A stretch of DNA of 64,000 nt. It comes from Nostoc sp. KVJ3 (GTDB lineage: Bacteria > Cyanobacteriota > Cyanobacteriia > Cyanobacteriales > Nostocaceae). Shown here in pieces: positions 50,957 to 60,559 of the stretch (within the stretch, counting starts at the first letter, position 1; every line of letters begins with the position of its first letter). A model generated the notes under the pieces. That model searched no databases, was not told the DNA's origin, and worked only from the letters and a program-made list of their open reading frames with translations. Where the stretch lies: contig NZ_WWFG01000002.1 in the NCBI RefSeq assembly GCF_026127265.1, positions 1-64,000 on the forward strand, in the 5' to 3' direction. The position numbers and the translations under genes are program-made.

Positions 50957-52258
50957 TCACTCTTCTTGCTGAACTCGGCGGCGGACTGAATCAGCATGAG
51001 AAGGTAAGCCTTCTGCTGTTGCTAGGACATCAATAGCACCAGCCACATTTTGCAGCGCTGTTTGGGAGTATTGAATAATACTGGAGTGTTTCAGGAAGGT
51101 TTCAACCCCTAACGCCGAGGCATAGCGGGCAGCGCCAGAAGTTGGCAAGGTGTGATTAGGCCCTGCCAAATAGTCTCCCACAGCTTCTGGTGTTGAGTAA
51201 CCCAAAAAGATTGCCCCAGCGTGGCGAATCTGTGGTAATAGTGCCCAAGGGTCTTTTACTTCTAATTCCAGATGTTCGGGGGCAAATTCATTTGAGAGTT
51301 CTGCTGCTGCTTCGAGGGATTCCACAAGGACAATCAACCCATAATGAGCGATCGCTTTTTCTGTGTCTATTCGCCGTGGATGATCTACTAACTGCCTTTC
51401 CAAGGCTAATTGCACGTTTTTTGCCAAAGCCGCATCTGTCGTCAGCAAGATTGCTGCCGCCATTGGATCGTGTTCGGCTTGGGCTAGCAAGTCAGCAGCT
51501 ACATGCACCGGATTTGCGGTTTCATCGGCAATCACCAGCACTTCGCTAGGGCCTGCCAAAGAATCAATACCGACGGTGCCATAGACAAGTTTTTTCGCTA
51601 GGGTGACATAAATGTTACCAGGCCCAGTAATCACATTCACTTTCGGAATCGTTTCTGTTCCATAAGCTAAAGCAGCGATCGCTTGTGCGCCCCCAATCCG
51701 ATAAATTTCTTGTACTCCTGCTTCTTGGGCAGCTACCAAAACTGCTGGGTTAATTGCACCCCCTGGGCCTGGTGGTGTCACCATCACTATATGGGGTACA
51801 GCAGCAACACGAGCCGGAATTGCATTCATCAGCACTGTACTGGGATAGGCTGCACGCCCACCAGGCACATACAACCCCGCTCGATCTACGGGAGTGTAGC
51901 GTTTGCCCAGCACTATTTCATCGTCGCCAAAGTGTACCCAGCTTTTTGGGACTCGCTGACGATGAAACGCTTCAATTTGGCGGCAAGCTAGCCGAACTGC
52001 TCCCAACAACTCCTTTGACACCTGCTGATAGGCTGCATCTAGTTCCGAGCCTGTAACTCGAAGTTCTTCTGCTTTCAGGGTTTGTTTGTCAAATTCGGCT
52101 GTGTAATGCAATAGAGCTTTGTCGCCTTGGCGCTTCACTGCTTGCAAAACTTCGCGTACCGTTGCTTCTTTGTGAAGCACTTGTTCGTCATGGGTGCGAT
52201 CGCAGATCCGTTGCAGTTCTGCTCTAACGTCTGCCTGCTGAGTAATGATTCGCAGCAT
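50957..52258 (-). CDS. hisD: Histidinol dehydrogenase
   Basis: This 433-residue zinc enzyme performs the last two steps of histidine synthesis, histidinol to histidine with NAD. The conserved block YVPGGRAAYPSTVLMNAIPA, the cofactor segment KVNVITGPGNIYVTLAKKLV, the metal and catalytic region DLLAQAEHDP, and FAPEHLELE plus GPNHTLPTSGAARY are all present. It stands apart from other his genes, as is common in cyanobacteria. Confidence 0.97.
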   Translation of the reverse strand: MLRIITQQADVRAELQRICDRTHDEQVLHKEATVREVLQAVKRQGDKALLHYTAEFDKQTLKAEELRVTGSELDAAYQQVSKELLGAVRLACRQIEAFHRQRVPKSWVHFGDDEIVLGKRYTPVDRAGLYVPGGRAAYPSTVLMNAIPARVAAVPHIVMVTPPGPGGAINPAVLVAAQEAGVQEIYRIGGAQAIAALAYGTETIPKVNVITGPGNIYVTLAKKLVYGTVGIDSLAGPSEVLVIADETANPVHVAADLLAQAEHDPMAAAILLTTDAALAKNVQLALERQLVDHPRRIDTEKAIAHYGLIVLVESLEAAAELSNEFAPEHLELEVKDPWALLPQIRHAGAIFLGYSTPEAVGDYLAGPNHTLPTSGAARYASALGVETFLKHSSIIQYSQTALQNVAGAIDVLATAEGLPSHADSVRRRVQQEE

Positions 52259-52973
52259 GGAGTAAGGACAATGCCAAAATTATAATATTCACACCTGAGA
52301 TTTAGTATTGCTCTTAACCCACTGGGGTATGCAAGCTGACTCTAATTCTCTTCTCTAGCTTAACCTGGATTTTTTTGATACTCTCAAGGTTGCCAACAGA
52401 TGGTTTACTTGAGAAGGCAACTTAATTGCTCAGTCCGACAAACCTTAATAGGCTGGCGGCAGGAACTGGGTGTGCCATTTCCCATGACCCTTGTGCCTTT
52501 CCTCTCACTCCTTACAGAGTGTAGGTGGTGTGTTTACACATCCAGTCCCCCAGATTTACAGGGGGCAAGGTCTGAGTATAATTTTTAATTTTCCTAACTT
52601 TTTAGTAGTTTGTATCTGTACAGACACGACATAACATCGCTTCTATACTTTCAAACCCTGAAATTTAGCTGTTTACAGTTCTTTACCTCTGACAATACAT
52701 CCTAAATCTAGGAAAGATTACATTGGCAATCACACCGCTTTCTCAGGTAGTGGTGAGCTAGAGTAACAGTTTTCTCTGACATGGCTTATTTTAACGCATT
52801 TCCTAAATTCACGACACACTGAATTGGGGACTGGAAAGATTAGGAGGCAGGGGAAGAGGAACTATTGCTCAATGGCAGATTTTTTTTAGGAAATTATAAC
52901 ATTGGCAATTTGGATGCTATATTAGTAAGTCTAGTAGTGTGTGTACATATTAATAGTATTTTTGGAATTGACT
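52259..52973. other. Intergenic region between hisD and rpsT
   Basis: About 715 bases separate two divergent genes, so both promoters lie here. It contains the hairpin ccccc-agatttaca-ggggg (52548-52566) and AT-rich tracts. A 62-codon frame at 52400 has no convincing composition. I see no tRNA fold. The last 60 bases before rpsT contain gtgtgtgtac and atattagtaagt, possible promoter elements. Confidence 0.5.
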
Positions 52974-53273
52974 GTGGCGAATACAAAGTCTGCTCTCAAG
53001 CGTGCCCAAATCGCAGAACGTAACCGACTGCGTAATAAAGCTTACAAATCAGCAGTCAAGACGCTGATGAAGAAATACTCTAATGCTGTAGCTGTCTATG
53101 CAGCTAATCCTACCCCAGAATTAAAAGAAGAAGCAGAGGCTCGGTTATCCGAAGCTTACGCCAAAATCGATAAAGCAGTCAAACGGGGTGTCCTTCACGC
53201 CAATAATGGCGCAAGGAAAAAGTCGAGATTGGCTCATAAACTAAAGCCTGTAACTCAAACAGCAGCTGAATAA
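52974..53273 (+). CDS. rpsT: 30S ribosomal protein S20
   Basis: This 99-residue basic helical protein binds 16S rRNA near the 5' domain. The translation from GTG 52974 begins VANTKSALKRAQIAERNRLR (initiator read as Met), the standard S20 start. The middle VKTLMKKYSNA and the late HANNGARKKSRLAHKLK are typical. An upstream in-frame start at 52941 would add eleven hydrophobic residues foreign to S20 and is rejected. It begins the conserved cyanobacterial run rpsT-tatD-rpoB-rpoC1-rpoC2. Confidence 0.95.
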   Translation: MANTKSALKRAQIAERNRLRNKAYKSAVKTLMKKYSNAVAVYAANPTPELKEEAEARLSEAYAKIDKAVKRGVLHANNGARKKSRLAHKLKPVTQTAAE

Positions 53274-53599
53274 TCATGAGTTGAGCCAGTGCGATGTTCT
53301 AACTGAGTGAATCACTAGGTTAGGAATTTTCTAAAAGCTGTAGTAATTGGCGTAAAACGCCAGTTGCTCACCCGAAGCTAGTATAGTTTGGAGGGTTTTC
53401 ACCTGAAAATAGCAGGGCTGCCTTATGAGCAACTACTTTTGTTTATTCTAATTAAAACAAGTGGTGGGCTTGATTTCCCTCTTGAACATTTGGCGATCGC
53501 GTAGCGGCTAACATAGGAGAAAGATTTACCTAGAGGGTCATTTGTCCTTAGTCGCGCTCACGGCTAACAATATCTATGACTAACGACAAAGAACAAAGA
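53274..53599. other. Intergenic region between rpsT and tatD
   Basis: It holds repeat-like pieces (gtaaaacgccagttgctcac, gcgatcgcgtagcggctaac) and no protein frame. No clear terminator for rpsT is visible, so read-through into tatD is possible. Confidence 0.45.
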
Positions 53600-54385
53600 A
53601 TGCAACTGGTAGACACGCACGTTCATCTCAACTTTGATAGTTTTCAGCCAGATTTAGCAACAGTGCGATCGCGGTGGCAAGAAGCAGGAGTAGTACATTT
53701 AGTCCATTCCTGTGTTCACCCTGATGAGTTTTCCAGCATCCAATCCATCGCCCACGAGTTTCCCGAAATCAGCTTTGCCGTGGGATTACACCCTTTAGAT
53801 GCTGATAAATGGAATAGCGAGACAGCCGGGAAAATCAAAACTTTAGCTAGTTCTGACTCGAATGTTGTAGCAATTGGGGAAATGGGGCTGGATTTTTACA
53901 AAGCTGATAACTATGAGCATCAGCTAATGGTATTTGAGTCACAGTTAGCGATCGCATCTGATCTCAACTTACCAGTAATTATCCACTGCCGCGATGCTGC
54001 TGTGGCAACCAGAGAAGTGTTGCAAAAATGGCGCGAACTGAAGGGAGAAAAAGTGCGGGGTGTGATGCATTGCTGGGGAGGAACGCCAGAAGAAACCCAA
54101 TGGTTTCTTGATTTAGGCTTCTACATCAGCTTTAGCGGGACAGTAACGTTCAAAAATGCTAAAGCAATCCAATCATCAGCTGCGATGGTAAGTAGCGATC
54201 GCCTACTAATTGAAACAGACTGCCCATTTCTTGCCCCAGTTCCGAAACGAGGTGAGAGACGGAATGAGCCTGCCTACGTACTTTATGTAGCCGAGCAAGT
54301 AGCTAAACTGCGTCAAGAAACAGTAGAAGCGATCGCCCATCAAACCACCCAGAATGCCTGTGAACTATTCGGTCTGTCAATATAA
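53600..54385 (+). CDS. tatD: TatD family metal-dependent hydrolase (DNase)
   Basis: This 261-residue protein starts at ATG 53600 (MQLVDTHVHLNFDSFQPDL). Metal ligands are visible in DTHVHLNFD, AIGEMGLDFYK, VIIHCRDAA, GVMHCWGG and LIETDCPFL. TatD proteins are magnesium-dependent 3'-5' exonucleases and D-aminoacyl-tRNA-type hydrolases; the substrate in cyanobacteria is not settled. An in-frame ATG eight codons earlier is possible but adds a non-conserved stretch. The position between rpsT and rpoB is conserved in cyanobacteria. Confidence 0.94.
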   Translation: MQLVDTHVHLNFDSFQPDLATVRSRWQEAGVVHLVHSCVHPDEFSSIQSIAHEFPEISFAVGLHPLDADKWNSETAGKIKTLASSDSNVVAIGEMGLDFYKADNYEHQLMVFESQLAIASDLNLPVIIHCRDAAVATREVLQKWRELKGEKVRGVMHCWGGTPEETQWFLDLGFYISFSGTVTFKNAKAIQSSAAMVSSDRLLIETDCPFLAPVPKRGERRNEPAYVLYVAEQVAKLRQETVEAIAHQTTQNACELFGLSI

Positions 54386-55029
54386 AGTGGGATCTAATCT
54401 CTTTAATTCAGTTGTGCTAAAAAAAATAAAATTCTAGGAAGGGAAAATATGGTAATATTATTCCCTCAAAAACATTTTGCTTGCGCCATAATGATAAAGG
54501 AAGGAACCTAAAATTTCTGAGCCTAATTTTCCGTGATGTTATCGGCTTGGCCATCCTCCAAATCTCCACAAGCGGATGCTCTCCACATAATGACTAACCG
54601 TGCCAAACCAGGTTGAGCTAGGCTTCTGCACAACATCAGCTTGATGTGTATTTAACCTATACAAAATCCTTAAACGAAATTGCCTTGTGAGTACAATCCA
54701 GCAAAACGAAGTGATTCTGATTCAAAACCGACAAGGTGCGGATCGTTCCCTCAGTCTTAGGATATCTAAGATATCACTGAGAGTCTAAATAGCCGGGTGG
54801 ATTTAAAACACACCGTCTAGAGCTGCGTCAGCAAATTAACGCGCTTTTTGGAGGGGAAATGAAGAACGTAGATAAAACTCAGGAATATCTCAACTGTATA
54901 TTCTTCTTAAATCAAGACTATAGTGGGTTTTTGTTGTCTGAGTACCCGATTAGGGGCAATTATCCCCTTGTCCAAATTGCTCATTCCAGCTTTAATGGCT
55001 GCGTTTGCCCACACCTGTAAATAGCAAGT
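54386..55029. other. Long 5' region of the rpoB operon
   Basis: About 645 bases lie between tatD and the rpoB reading frame. It contains a dyad, ctcagt and actgag (54750-54755 and 54776-54781), enclosing the palindrome cttaggatatctaag. There is also a 33-codon frame from GTG 54687 to 54788 without family resemblance. Its length suggests promoter plus a long leader with regulatory structure. No known riboswitch class is recognised. Confidence 0.5.
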
Positions 55030-55131
55030 GTGTCAGAAGTTCCCAAACAACTAAGGACACTGACTCGCAGTGGGAAGCGTGAAACAGCAGTGTCCAAGGG
55101 AAAATTTTACCAGGTTGACAAAGGAAGAGGC

Positions 55132-58100
55132 ATGACTAAAGAAACATACATGGAACCCGCCTTTCTGTTGCCCGATTTGATTGAAATCCAGCGAGCGAGC
55201 TTTCGCTGGTTTTTGGAAGAAGGGCTAATAGAAGAACTGAACTCCTTTAGTCCTATTACAGATTATACGGGCAAATTAGAATTGCACTTTTTGGGTCATA
55301 ACTACAAACTCAAAGAGCCAAAGTACAGCGTCGAAGAAGCGAAACGGCGGGATAGTACTTATGCCGTCCAAATGTATGTTCCCACAAGGCTGATTAATAA
55401 AGAAACCGGGGAAATCAAAGAGCAAGAGGTATTCATTGGTGATTTGCCTTTGATGACCGATCGCGGCACGTTTATTATTAACGGGGCCGAGCGGGTAATT
55501 GTCAACCAAATCGTGCGATCGCCAGGGGTTTATTACAAATCAGAAATCGACAAAAACGGGCGACGGACTTATTCAGCTAGCTTAATTCCCAACCGGGGAG
55601 CATGGCTGAAATTTGAAACAGACCGTAACGATTTGGTGTGGGTACGCATCGACAAAACCCGCAAACTCTCCGCGCAGGTACTACTAAAAGCTTTAGGGTT
55701 ATCAGACAACGAAATCTTTGACGCTTTACGCCACCCCGAATATTTCCAAAAAACCATCGAGAAAGAAGGGCAGTTTTCTGAAGAAGAAGCCCTGATGGAG
55801 TTATATCGGAAACTGCGTCCTGGTGAACCACCCACAGTATTAGGTGGACAACAACTCTTAGATTCTCGTTTCTTTGACCCGAAACGTTATGACCTCGGTC
55901 GCGTTGGACGGTACAAACTCAACAAGAAATTGCGCCTTTCTGTCCCAGACACCATGCGGGTATTGACTGCTGGCGATATCTTGGCAGCCGTAGATTACCT
56001 AATTAACCTAGAATATGACATCGGTAACATCGATGACATTGATCACTTAGGCAATCGTCGGGTGAGAAGCGTCGGTGAATTGCTGCAAAACCAAGTAAGA
56101 GTAGGTTTAAACCGTTTAGAAAGAATTATTCGGGAACGGATGACCGTATCCGATGCCGAAGTATTAACCCCCGCTTCCTTGGTGAACCCCAAACCATTGG
56201 TAGCAGCGATTAAAGAATTCTTTGGTTCTAGCCAGTTAAGTCAGTTCATGGATCAAACCAATCCTCTTGCAGAACTGACCCACAAACGCCGTCTGAGTGC
56301 CCTTGGCCCTGGTGGTTTAACCCGCGAACGCGCTGGGTTTGCTGTGCGGGATATTCACCCTAGTCACTATGGACGCATTTGCCCCATTGAGACACCAGAA
56401 GGCCCCAACGCCGGATTGATTGGCTCCTTAGCAACCCATGCGCGGGTTAACCTGTACGGGTTCCTCGAAACACCATTTAGACCTGTAGAAAATGGGCGAG
56501 TCAGATTCGATCTGCCTCCAGCCTACATGACAGCCGATGAAGAAGACGATCTACGGGTTGCTCCTGGAGATATTCCTGTAGATGAAACTGGGCACATTAT
56601 TGGCCCACAAGTACCTGTGCGTTATCGGCAAGAATTTTCCACCACAACACCAGAACAGGTGGACTACGTAGCCGTATCTCCTGTACAGATTGTATCGGTA
56701 GCAACCAGCATGATTCCCTTCTTGGAGCATGATGACGCTAACCGGGCACTGATGGGATCGAACATGCAACGGCAAGCAGTACCCCTGCTGAAACCAGAAC
56801 GTCCTTTGGTGGGTACTGGTTTGGAAGCACAAGGAGCAAGAGACTCCGGGATGGTGGTTGTATCGCGTACCGATGGTGATGTCACTTATGTGGATGCCAC
56901 AGAAATTCGCGTCCGTCCTAAACCTAATACCTCAGAAATTAAATACACCCTTTCCAAATATCAACGCTCAAACCAAGACACCTGTTTAAACCAGAAACCT
57001 CTCGTCCGTATTGGCGAAAAGGTTGTTGCTGGTCAGGTGCTGGCTGATGGTTCCTCCACCGAAGGCGGTGAATTGGCGCTAGGACAAAATATCGTCGTAG
57101 CCTATATGCCTTGGGAAGGCTACAACTACGAAGATGCAATTTTAATCTCTGAAAGACTGGTGCAGGATGATGTCTACACCTCAATTCACATTGAAAAATA
57201 TGAAATTGAAGCTAGACAAACGAAACTCGGACCAGAAGAAATTACCAGAGAAATTCCCAACGTCGGGGAAGATGCCTTACGCCAGTTGGATGAACAGGGA
57301 ATCATTCGCATTGGGGCATGGGTAGAAGCTGGGGATATCTTGGTAGGAAAAGTCACACCTAAAGGTGAATCTGACCAACCGCCAGAAGAAAAACTATTGC
57401 GGGCGATTTTCGGTGAAAAAGCGCGGGATGTGCGGGACAATTCCCTACGAGTCCCCAACGGTGAAAAAGGTCGCGTCGTTGATGTGCGCTTGTTTACTCG
57501 CGAACAAGGCGATGAACTGCCACCAGGAGCCAATATGGTAGTCCGGGTATATGTTGCCCAAAAACGTAAAATCCAAGTTGGCGACAAAATGGCAGGACGA
57601 CACGGTAATAAAGGGATTATTTCTCGGATCTTACCGGCGGAAGATATGCCTTATTTGCCCGATGGTTCACCAGTGGACATCGTACTTAACCCCTTGGGTG
57701 TACCCAGTCGGATGAACGTCGGACAAGTATTTGAATGCCTCTTGGGTTGGGCTGGTCAAACCTTGGGAGTACGATTTAAGATTACTCCTTTTGATGAAAT
57801 GTACGGTGAAGAGACATCCCGCCGAATCGTGCATGGCAAATTGCAAGAAGCACGGGACGAAACAGGGAAAGACTGGGTATATAACCCAGATAACCCAGGC
57901 AAAATCATGGTGTATGACGGTCGTACAGGGGAACCCTTTGACCGAGCAATTACCATCGGTGTGGCTTACATGCTGAAACTGGTGCATTTGGTGGATGATA
58001 AGATTCACGCCCGTTCTACAGGCCCATACTCACTGGTGACTCAGCAACCCTTGGGTGGTAAAGCCCAACAAGGTGGTCAAAGGTTTGGGGAAATGGAAGT

Positions 58101-58431
58101 GTGGGCATTGGAAGCCTTTGGTGCAGCTTACACCTTACAGGAATTGCTCACAGTTAAATCTGACGATATGCAAGGACGGAATGAAGCGTTAAATGCGATC
58201 GTTAAAGGTAAGGCAATTCCAAGACCTGGAACCCCAGAATCCTTTAAGGTGCTAATGCGCGAGTTGCAATCATTGGGGTTAGACATTGCCGTACACAAGG
58301 TAGAAACTCAAGCAGACGGCAGTTCCCTAGATGTGGAAGTCGATTTGATGGCAGATCAATCAGCCCGTCGCACACCTCCTCGACCAACTTATGAATCTCT
58401 TTCCCGCGAATCGCTGGATGATGATGAATAA
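55132..58431 (+). CDS. rpoB: DNA-directed RNA polymerase subunit beta
   Basis: This 1099-residue protein from ATG 55132 is a normal length for cyanobacterial beta. Expected landmarks are all present: LPDLIEIQRASFRWFLEEGL near the start, the rifampicin region SSQLSQFMDQTNPLAELTHK and RRLSALGPGGL, ICPIETPEGPNAGLI, the catalytic-side KMAGRHGNKG, and the C-terminal GEMEVWALEAFGAAYTLQEL. The frame is open upstream to GTG 55030, adding 34 basic residues (SEVPKQLRTLTRSGKRETAV...). AGGA precedes ATG 55132 at good spacing and no ribosome site precedes 55030, so the shorter form is preferred. Confidence 0.96.
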   Translation: MTKETYMEPAFLLPDLIEIQRASFRWFLEEGLIEELNSFSPITDYTGKLELHFLGHNYKLKEPKYSVEEAKRRDSTYAVQMYVPTRLINKETGEIKEQEVFIGDLPLMTDRGTFIINGAERVIVNQIVRSPGVYYKSEIDKNGRRTYSASLIPNRGAWLKFETDRNDLVWVRIDKTRKLSAQVLLKALGLSDNEIFDALRHPEYFQKTIEKEGQFSEEEALMELYRKLRPGEPPTVLGGQQLLDSRFFDPKRYDLGRVGRYKLNKKLRLSVPDTMRVLTAGDILAAVDYLINLEYDIGNIDDIDHLGNRRVRSVGELLQNQVRVGLNRLERIIRERMTVSDAEVLTPASLVNPKPLVAAIKEFFGSSQLSQFMDQTNPLAELTHKRRLSALGPGGLTRERAGFAVRDIHPSHYGRICPIETPEGPNAGLIGSLATHARVNLYGFLETPFRPVENGRVRFDLPPAYMTADEEDDLRVAPGDIPVDETGHIIGPQVPVRYRQEFSTTTPEQVDYVAVSPVQIVSVATSMIPFLEHDDANRALMGSNMQRQAVPLLKPERPLVGTGLEAQGARDSGMVVVSRTDGDVTYVDATEIRVRPKPNTSEIKYTLSKYQRSNQDTCLNQKPLVRIGEKVVAGQVLADGSSTEGGELALGQNIVVAYMPWEGYNYEDAILISERLVQDDVYTSIHIEKYEIEARQTKLGPEEITREIPNVGEDALRQLDEQGIIRIGAWVEAGDILVGKVTPKGESDQPPEEKLLRAIFGEKARDVRDNSLRVPNGEKGRVVDVRLFTREQGDELPPGANMVVRVYVAQKRKIQVGDKMAGRHGNKGIISRILPAEDMPYLPDGSPVDIVLNPLGVPSRMNVGQVFECLLGWAGQTLGVRFKITPFDEMYGEETSRRIVHGKLQEARDETGKDWVYNPDNPGKIMVYDGRTGEPFDRAITIGVAYMLKLVHLVDDKIHARSTGPYSLVTQQPLGGKAQQGGQRFGEMEVWALEAFGAAYTLQELLTVKSDDMQGRNEALNAIVKGKAIPRPGTPESFKVLMRELQSLGLDIAVHKVETQADGSSLDVEVDLMADQSARRTPPRPTYESLSRESLDDDE

Positions 58432-58435
58432 GCAT

Positions 58436-58508
58436 TAGGGAATTGGGCATGGGGCATAGCGCATAGGCAATGGGAACAATGCCCAATCCCCAATGCCCCG
58501 TTCCCAAT
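58436..58508. repeat. Inverted heptamer-type repeat between rpoB and rpoC1
   Basis: The arms gggaattgggcatggggcat and atgccccgttccc are imperfect inverted copies enclosing caatgggaacaatgcccaat. It is built from the same gggaattgggcat unit seen at 16781 and 20406. It sits inside an essential operon with rpoC1 starting 53 bases later, so it is likely transcribed and may fold into an RNA hairpin. Confidence 0.65.
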
Positions 58509-58561
58509 TTTGTAAAACTAAATATACTCAAAACTCATTATTCGGAACTCAGCATTTAAGT

Positions 58562-60439
58562 ATGAGACCTGCCCAAACTAATCAGTTTGACTACGTAAAA
58601 ATCGGCTTGGCTTCCCCCGAACGCATTCGGCAATGGGGTGAAAGAACATTGCCTAATGGTCAAGTAGTTGGTGAAGTTACCAAGCCAGAGACTATTAACT
58701 ACCGAACTCTCAAGCCAGAAATGGATGGCTTATTTTGTGAGCGTATTTTTGGCCCCGCGAAAGATTGGGAATGCCATTGTGGTAAGTATAAAAGAGTTCG
58801 TCATAGAGGTATTGTTTGTGAGCGCTGTGGCGTGGAAGTCACCGAGTCACGGGTGCGTCGTCACCGCATGGGCTATATTAAACTCGCCGCACCAGTAGCT
58901 CACGTTTGGTATCTCAAAGGCATTCCTAGCTATATTTCCATCCTGTTAGATATGCCCTTGCGGGATGTCGAGCAAATTGTCTATTTCAACTCTTATGTTG
59001 TCCTGAGTGCAGGTAATGCCGAAACTTTAACTTACAAACAGCTACTCAGTGAAGACCAGTGGTTGGAAATAGAAGACCAAATTTATAGCGAAGATTCTGT
59101 GCTGCAAGGCGTAGAAGTAGGTATTGGTGCTGAAGCGCTGTTGCGCTTGCTTGCTGATATCAATTTAGAACAAGAAGCGGAAAGCCTACGCGAAGAAATT
59201 GGCAATGCCAAGGGACAAAAGAGAGCCAAGCTAATTAAGCGACTGCGGGTAATTGACAACTTTATCGCCACTGGTTCAAAACCAGAGTGGATGGTAATGG
59301 CAGTTATTCCCGTGATTCCCCCTGACTTGCGCCCAATGGTGCAACTAGATGGGGGACGGTTTGCCACCAGCGATTTGAATGATTTGTATCGGCGGGTAAT
59401 TAACCGTAACAATCGTTTGGCACGCTTGCAAGAAATTTTGGCACCAGAGATTATTGTGCGGAACGAAAAGCGGATGCTGCAAGAAGCAGTGGATGCTTTG
59501 ATTGACAATGGTCGTCGGGGACGCACTGTGGTAGGGGCAAATAACCGACCACTGAAATCTTTGTCCGACATTATTGAGGGTAAGCAAGGACGTTTCCGAC
59601 AAAACTTGTTAGGTAAACGGGTTGATTATTCTGGACGTTCGGTTATTGTGGTCGGGCCAAAGCTGAAAATTCACCAGTGTGGTTTGCCTAGAGAAATGGC
59701 AATTGAGCTATTTCAACCATTTGTAATTAACCGCCTGATTCGTAGCGGTATGGTGAACAATATCAAAGCTGCGAAAAAGCTGATATCGCGTAACGATCCC
59801 AGTGTTTGGGATGTGCTGGAAGAGGTGATTGAAGGACACCCTGTGATGCTAAACCGGGCACCAACATTGCACCGTTTGGGTATTCAGTCTTTTGAACCGA
59901 TTTTAGTAGAAGGTAGAGCGATTCAACTGCATCCTCTGGTGTGTCCGGCATTTAACGCCGACTTTGATGGCGACCAAATGGCGGTACACGTCCCTCTGTC
60001 GTTAGAAAGTCAAGCTGAAGCGCGGTTGTTGATGTTGGCTTCTAACAATATTTTGTCACCAGCCACAGGTAAACCCATCATCACGCCTAGCCAAGACATG
60101 GTACTGGGAGCCTATTATTTAACAGCAGAAAATCCCGGTGCGACAAAAGGGGCAGGAAATTACTTTTCTTCGCTAGAGGATGTAATTATGGCTTTCCAGC
60201 AAGATCAAATTGACTTGCACGCCTATATTTACGTAAGGTTTGACGGCGAAATAGAATCAGACCAACCGGATACAGAACCCGTGAAAGTGACGGAAAACGA
60301 GGATGGTACCCGTACATTACTCTATAAGTTCCGTCGAGTCAGACAAGACGCTAAGGGCAATGTACTTTCACAGTACATATACACAACTCCTGGCCGCGTT
60401 ATTTACAACAATGCCATTCAGGAAGCACTAGCAAGTTAA
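58562..60439 (+). CDS. rpoC1: DNA-directed RNA polymerase subunit gamma
   Basis: This 625-residue protein is the N-terminal half of beta-prime, separate in cyanobacteria. ATG 58562 begins MRPAQTNQFDYVKIGLASPE, as in the family. The zinc ribbon is CHCGKYKRVRHRGIVCERCG. The active-site motif AFNADFDGDQMAVH binds the catalytic magnesium. An earlier in-frame start inside the repeat (58493) is rejected. Confidence 0.96.
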   Translation: MRPAQTNQFDYVKIGLASPERIRQWGERTLPNGQVVGEVTKPETINYRTLKPEMDGLFCERIFGPAKDWECHCGKYKRVRHRGIVCERCGVEVTESRVRRHRMGYIKLAAPVAHVWYLKGIPSYISILLDMPLRDVEQIVYFNSYVVLSAGNAETLTYKQLLSEDQWLEIEDQIYSEDSVLQGVEVGIGAEALLRLLADINLEQEAESLREEIGNAKGQKRAKLIKRLRVIDNFIATGSKPEWMVMAVIPVIPPDLRPMVQLDGGRFATSDLNDLYRRVINRNNRLARLQEILAPEIIVRNEKRMLQEAVDALIDNGRRGRTVVGANNRPLKSLSDIIEGKQGRFRQNLLGKRVDYSGRSVIVVGPKLKIHQCGLPREMAIELFQPFVINRLIRSGMVNNIKAAKKLISRNDPSVWDVLEEVIEGHPVMLNRAPTLHRLGIQSFEPILVEGRAIQLHPLVCPAFNADFDGDQMAVHVPLSLESQAEARLLMLASNNILSPATGKPIITPSQDMVLGAYYLTAENPGATKGAGNYFSSLEDVIMAFQQDQIDLHAYIYVRFDGEIESDQPDTEPVKVTENEDGTRTLLYKFRRVRQDAKGNVLSQYIYTTPGRVIYNNAIQEALAS

Positions 60440-60559
60440 TTCGTAATTTCTAATTTGTAATTCGTAATTAATTCTTTAATTACGAATTACGTAGCTTGCT
60501 TCTCGCCTTTGGCGAGTATTACGAATTATTAATTATTAATGACTCAGGACTAATGATTA
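60440..60559. repeat. Short tandem and inverted repeats between rpoC1 and rpoC2
   Basis: The gap is filled by variations of taattcgtaatt and attacgaatt, with a foldback tctcgcctttggcgag, and then attattaatgact repeats reaching the rpoC2 ATG. It has no coding content. It is another repeat insertion inside the RNA polymerase operon. Confidence 0.65.

Noticed and set aside
52400..52588. 62-codon frame between hisD and rpsT
   Set aside because: No recognisable motif, and it spans a hairpin; more likely leader or promoter DNA.
54687..54788. 33-codon GTG frame in the rpoB leader as a gene
   Set aside because: No ribosome site or known homologue; kept only as a possible upstream frame in the findings.
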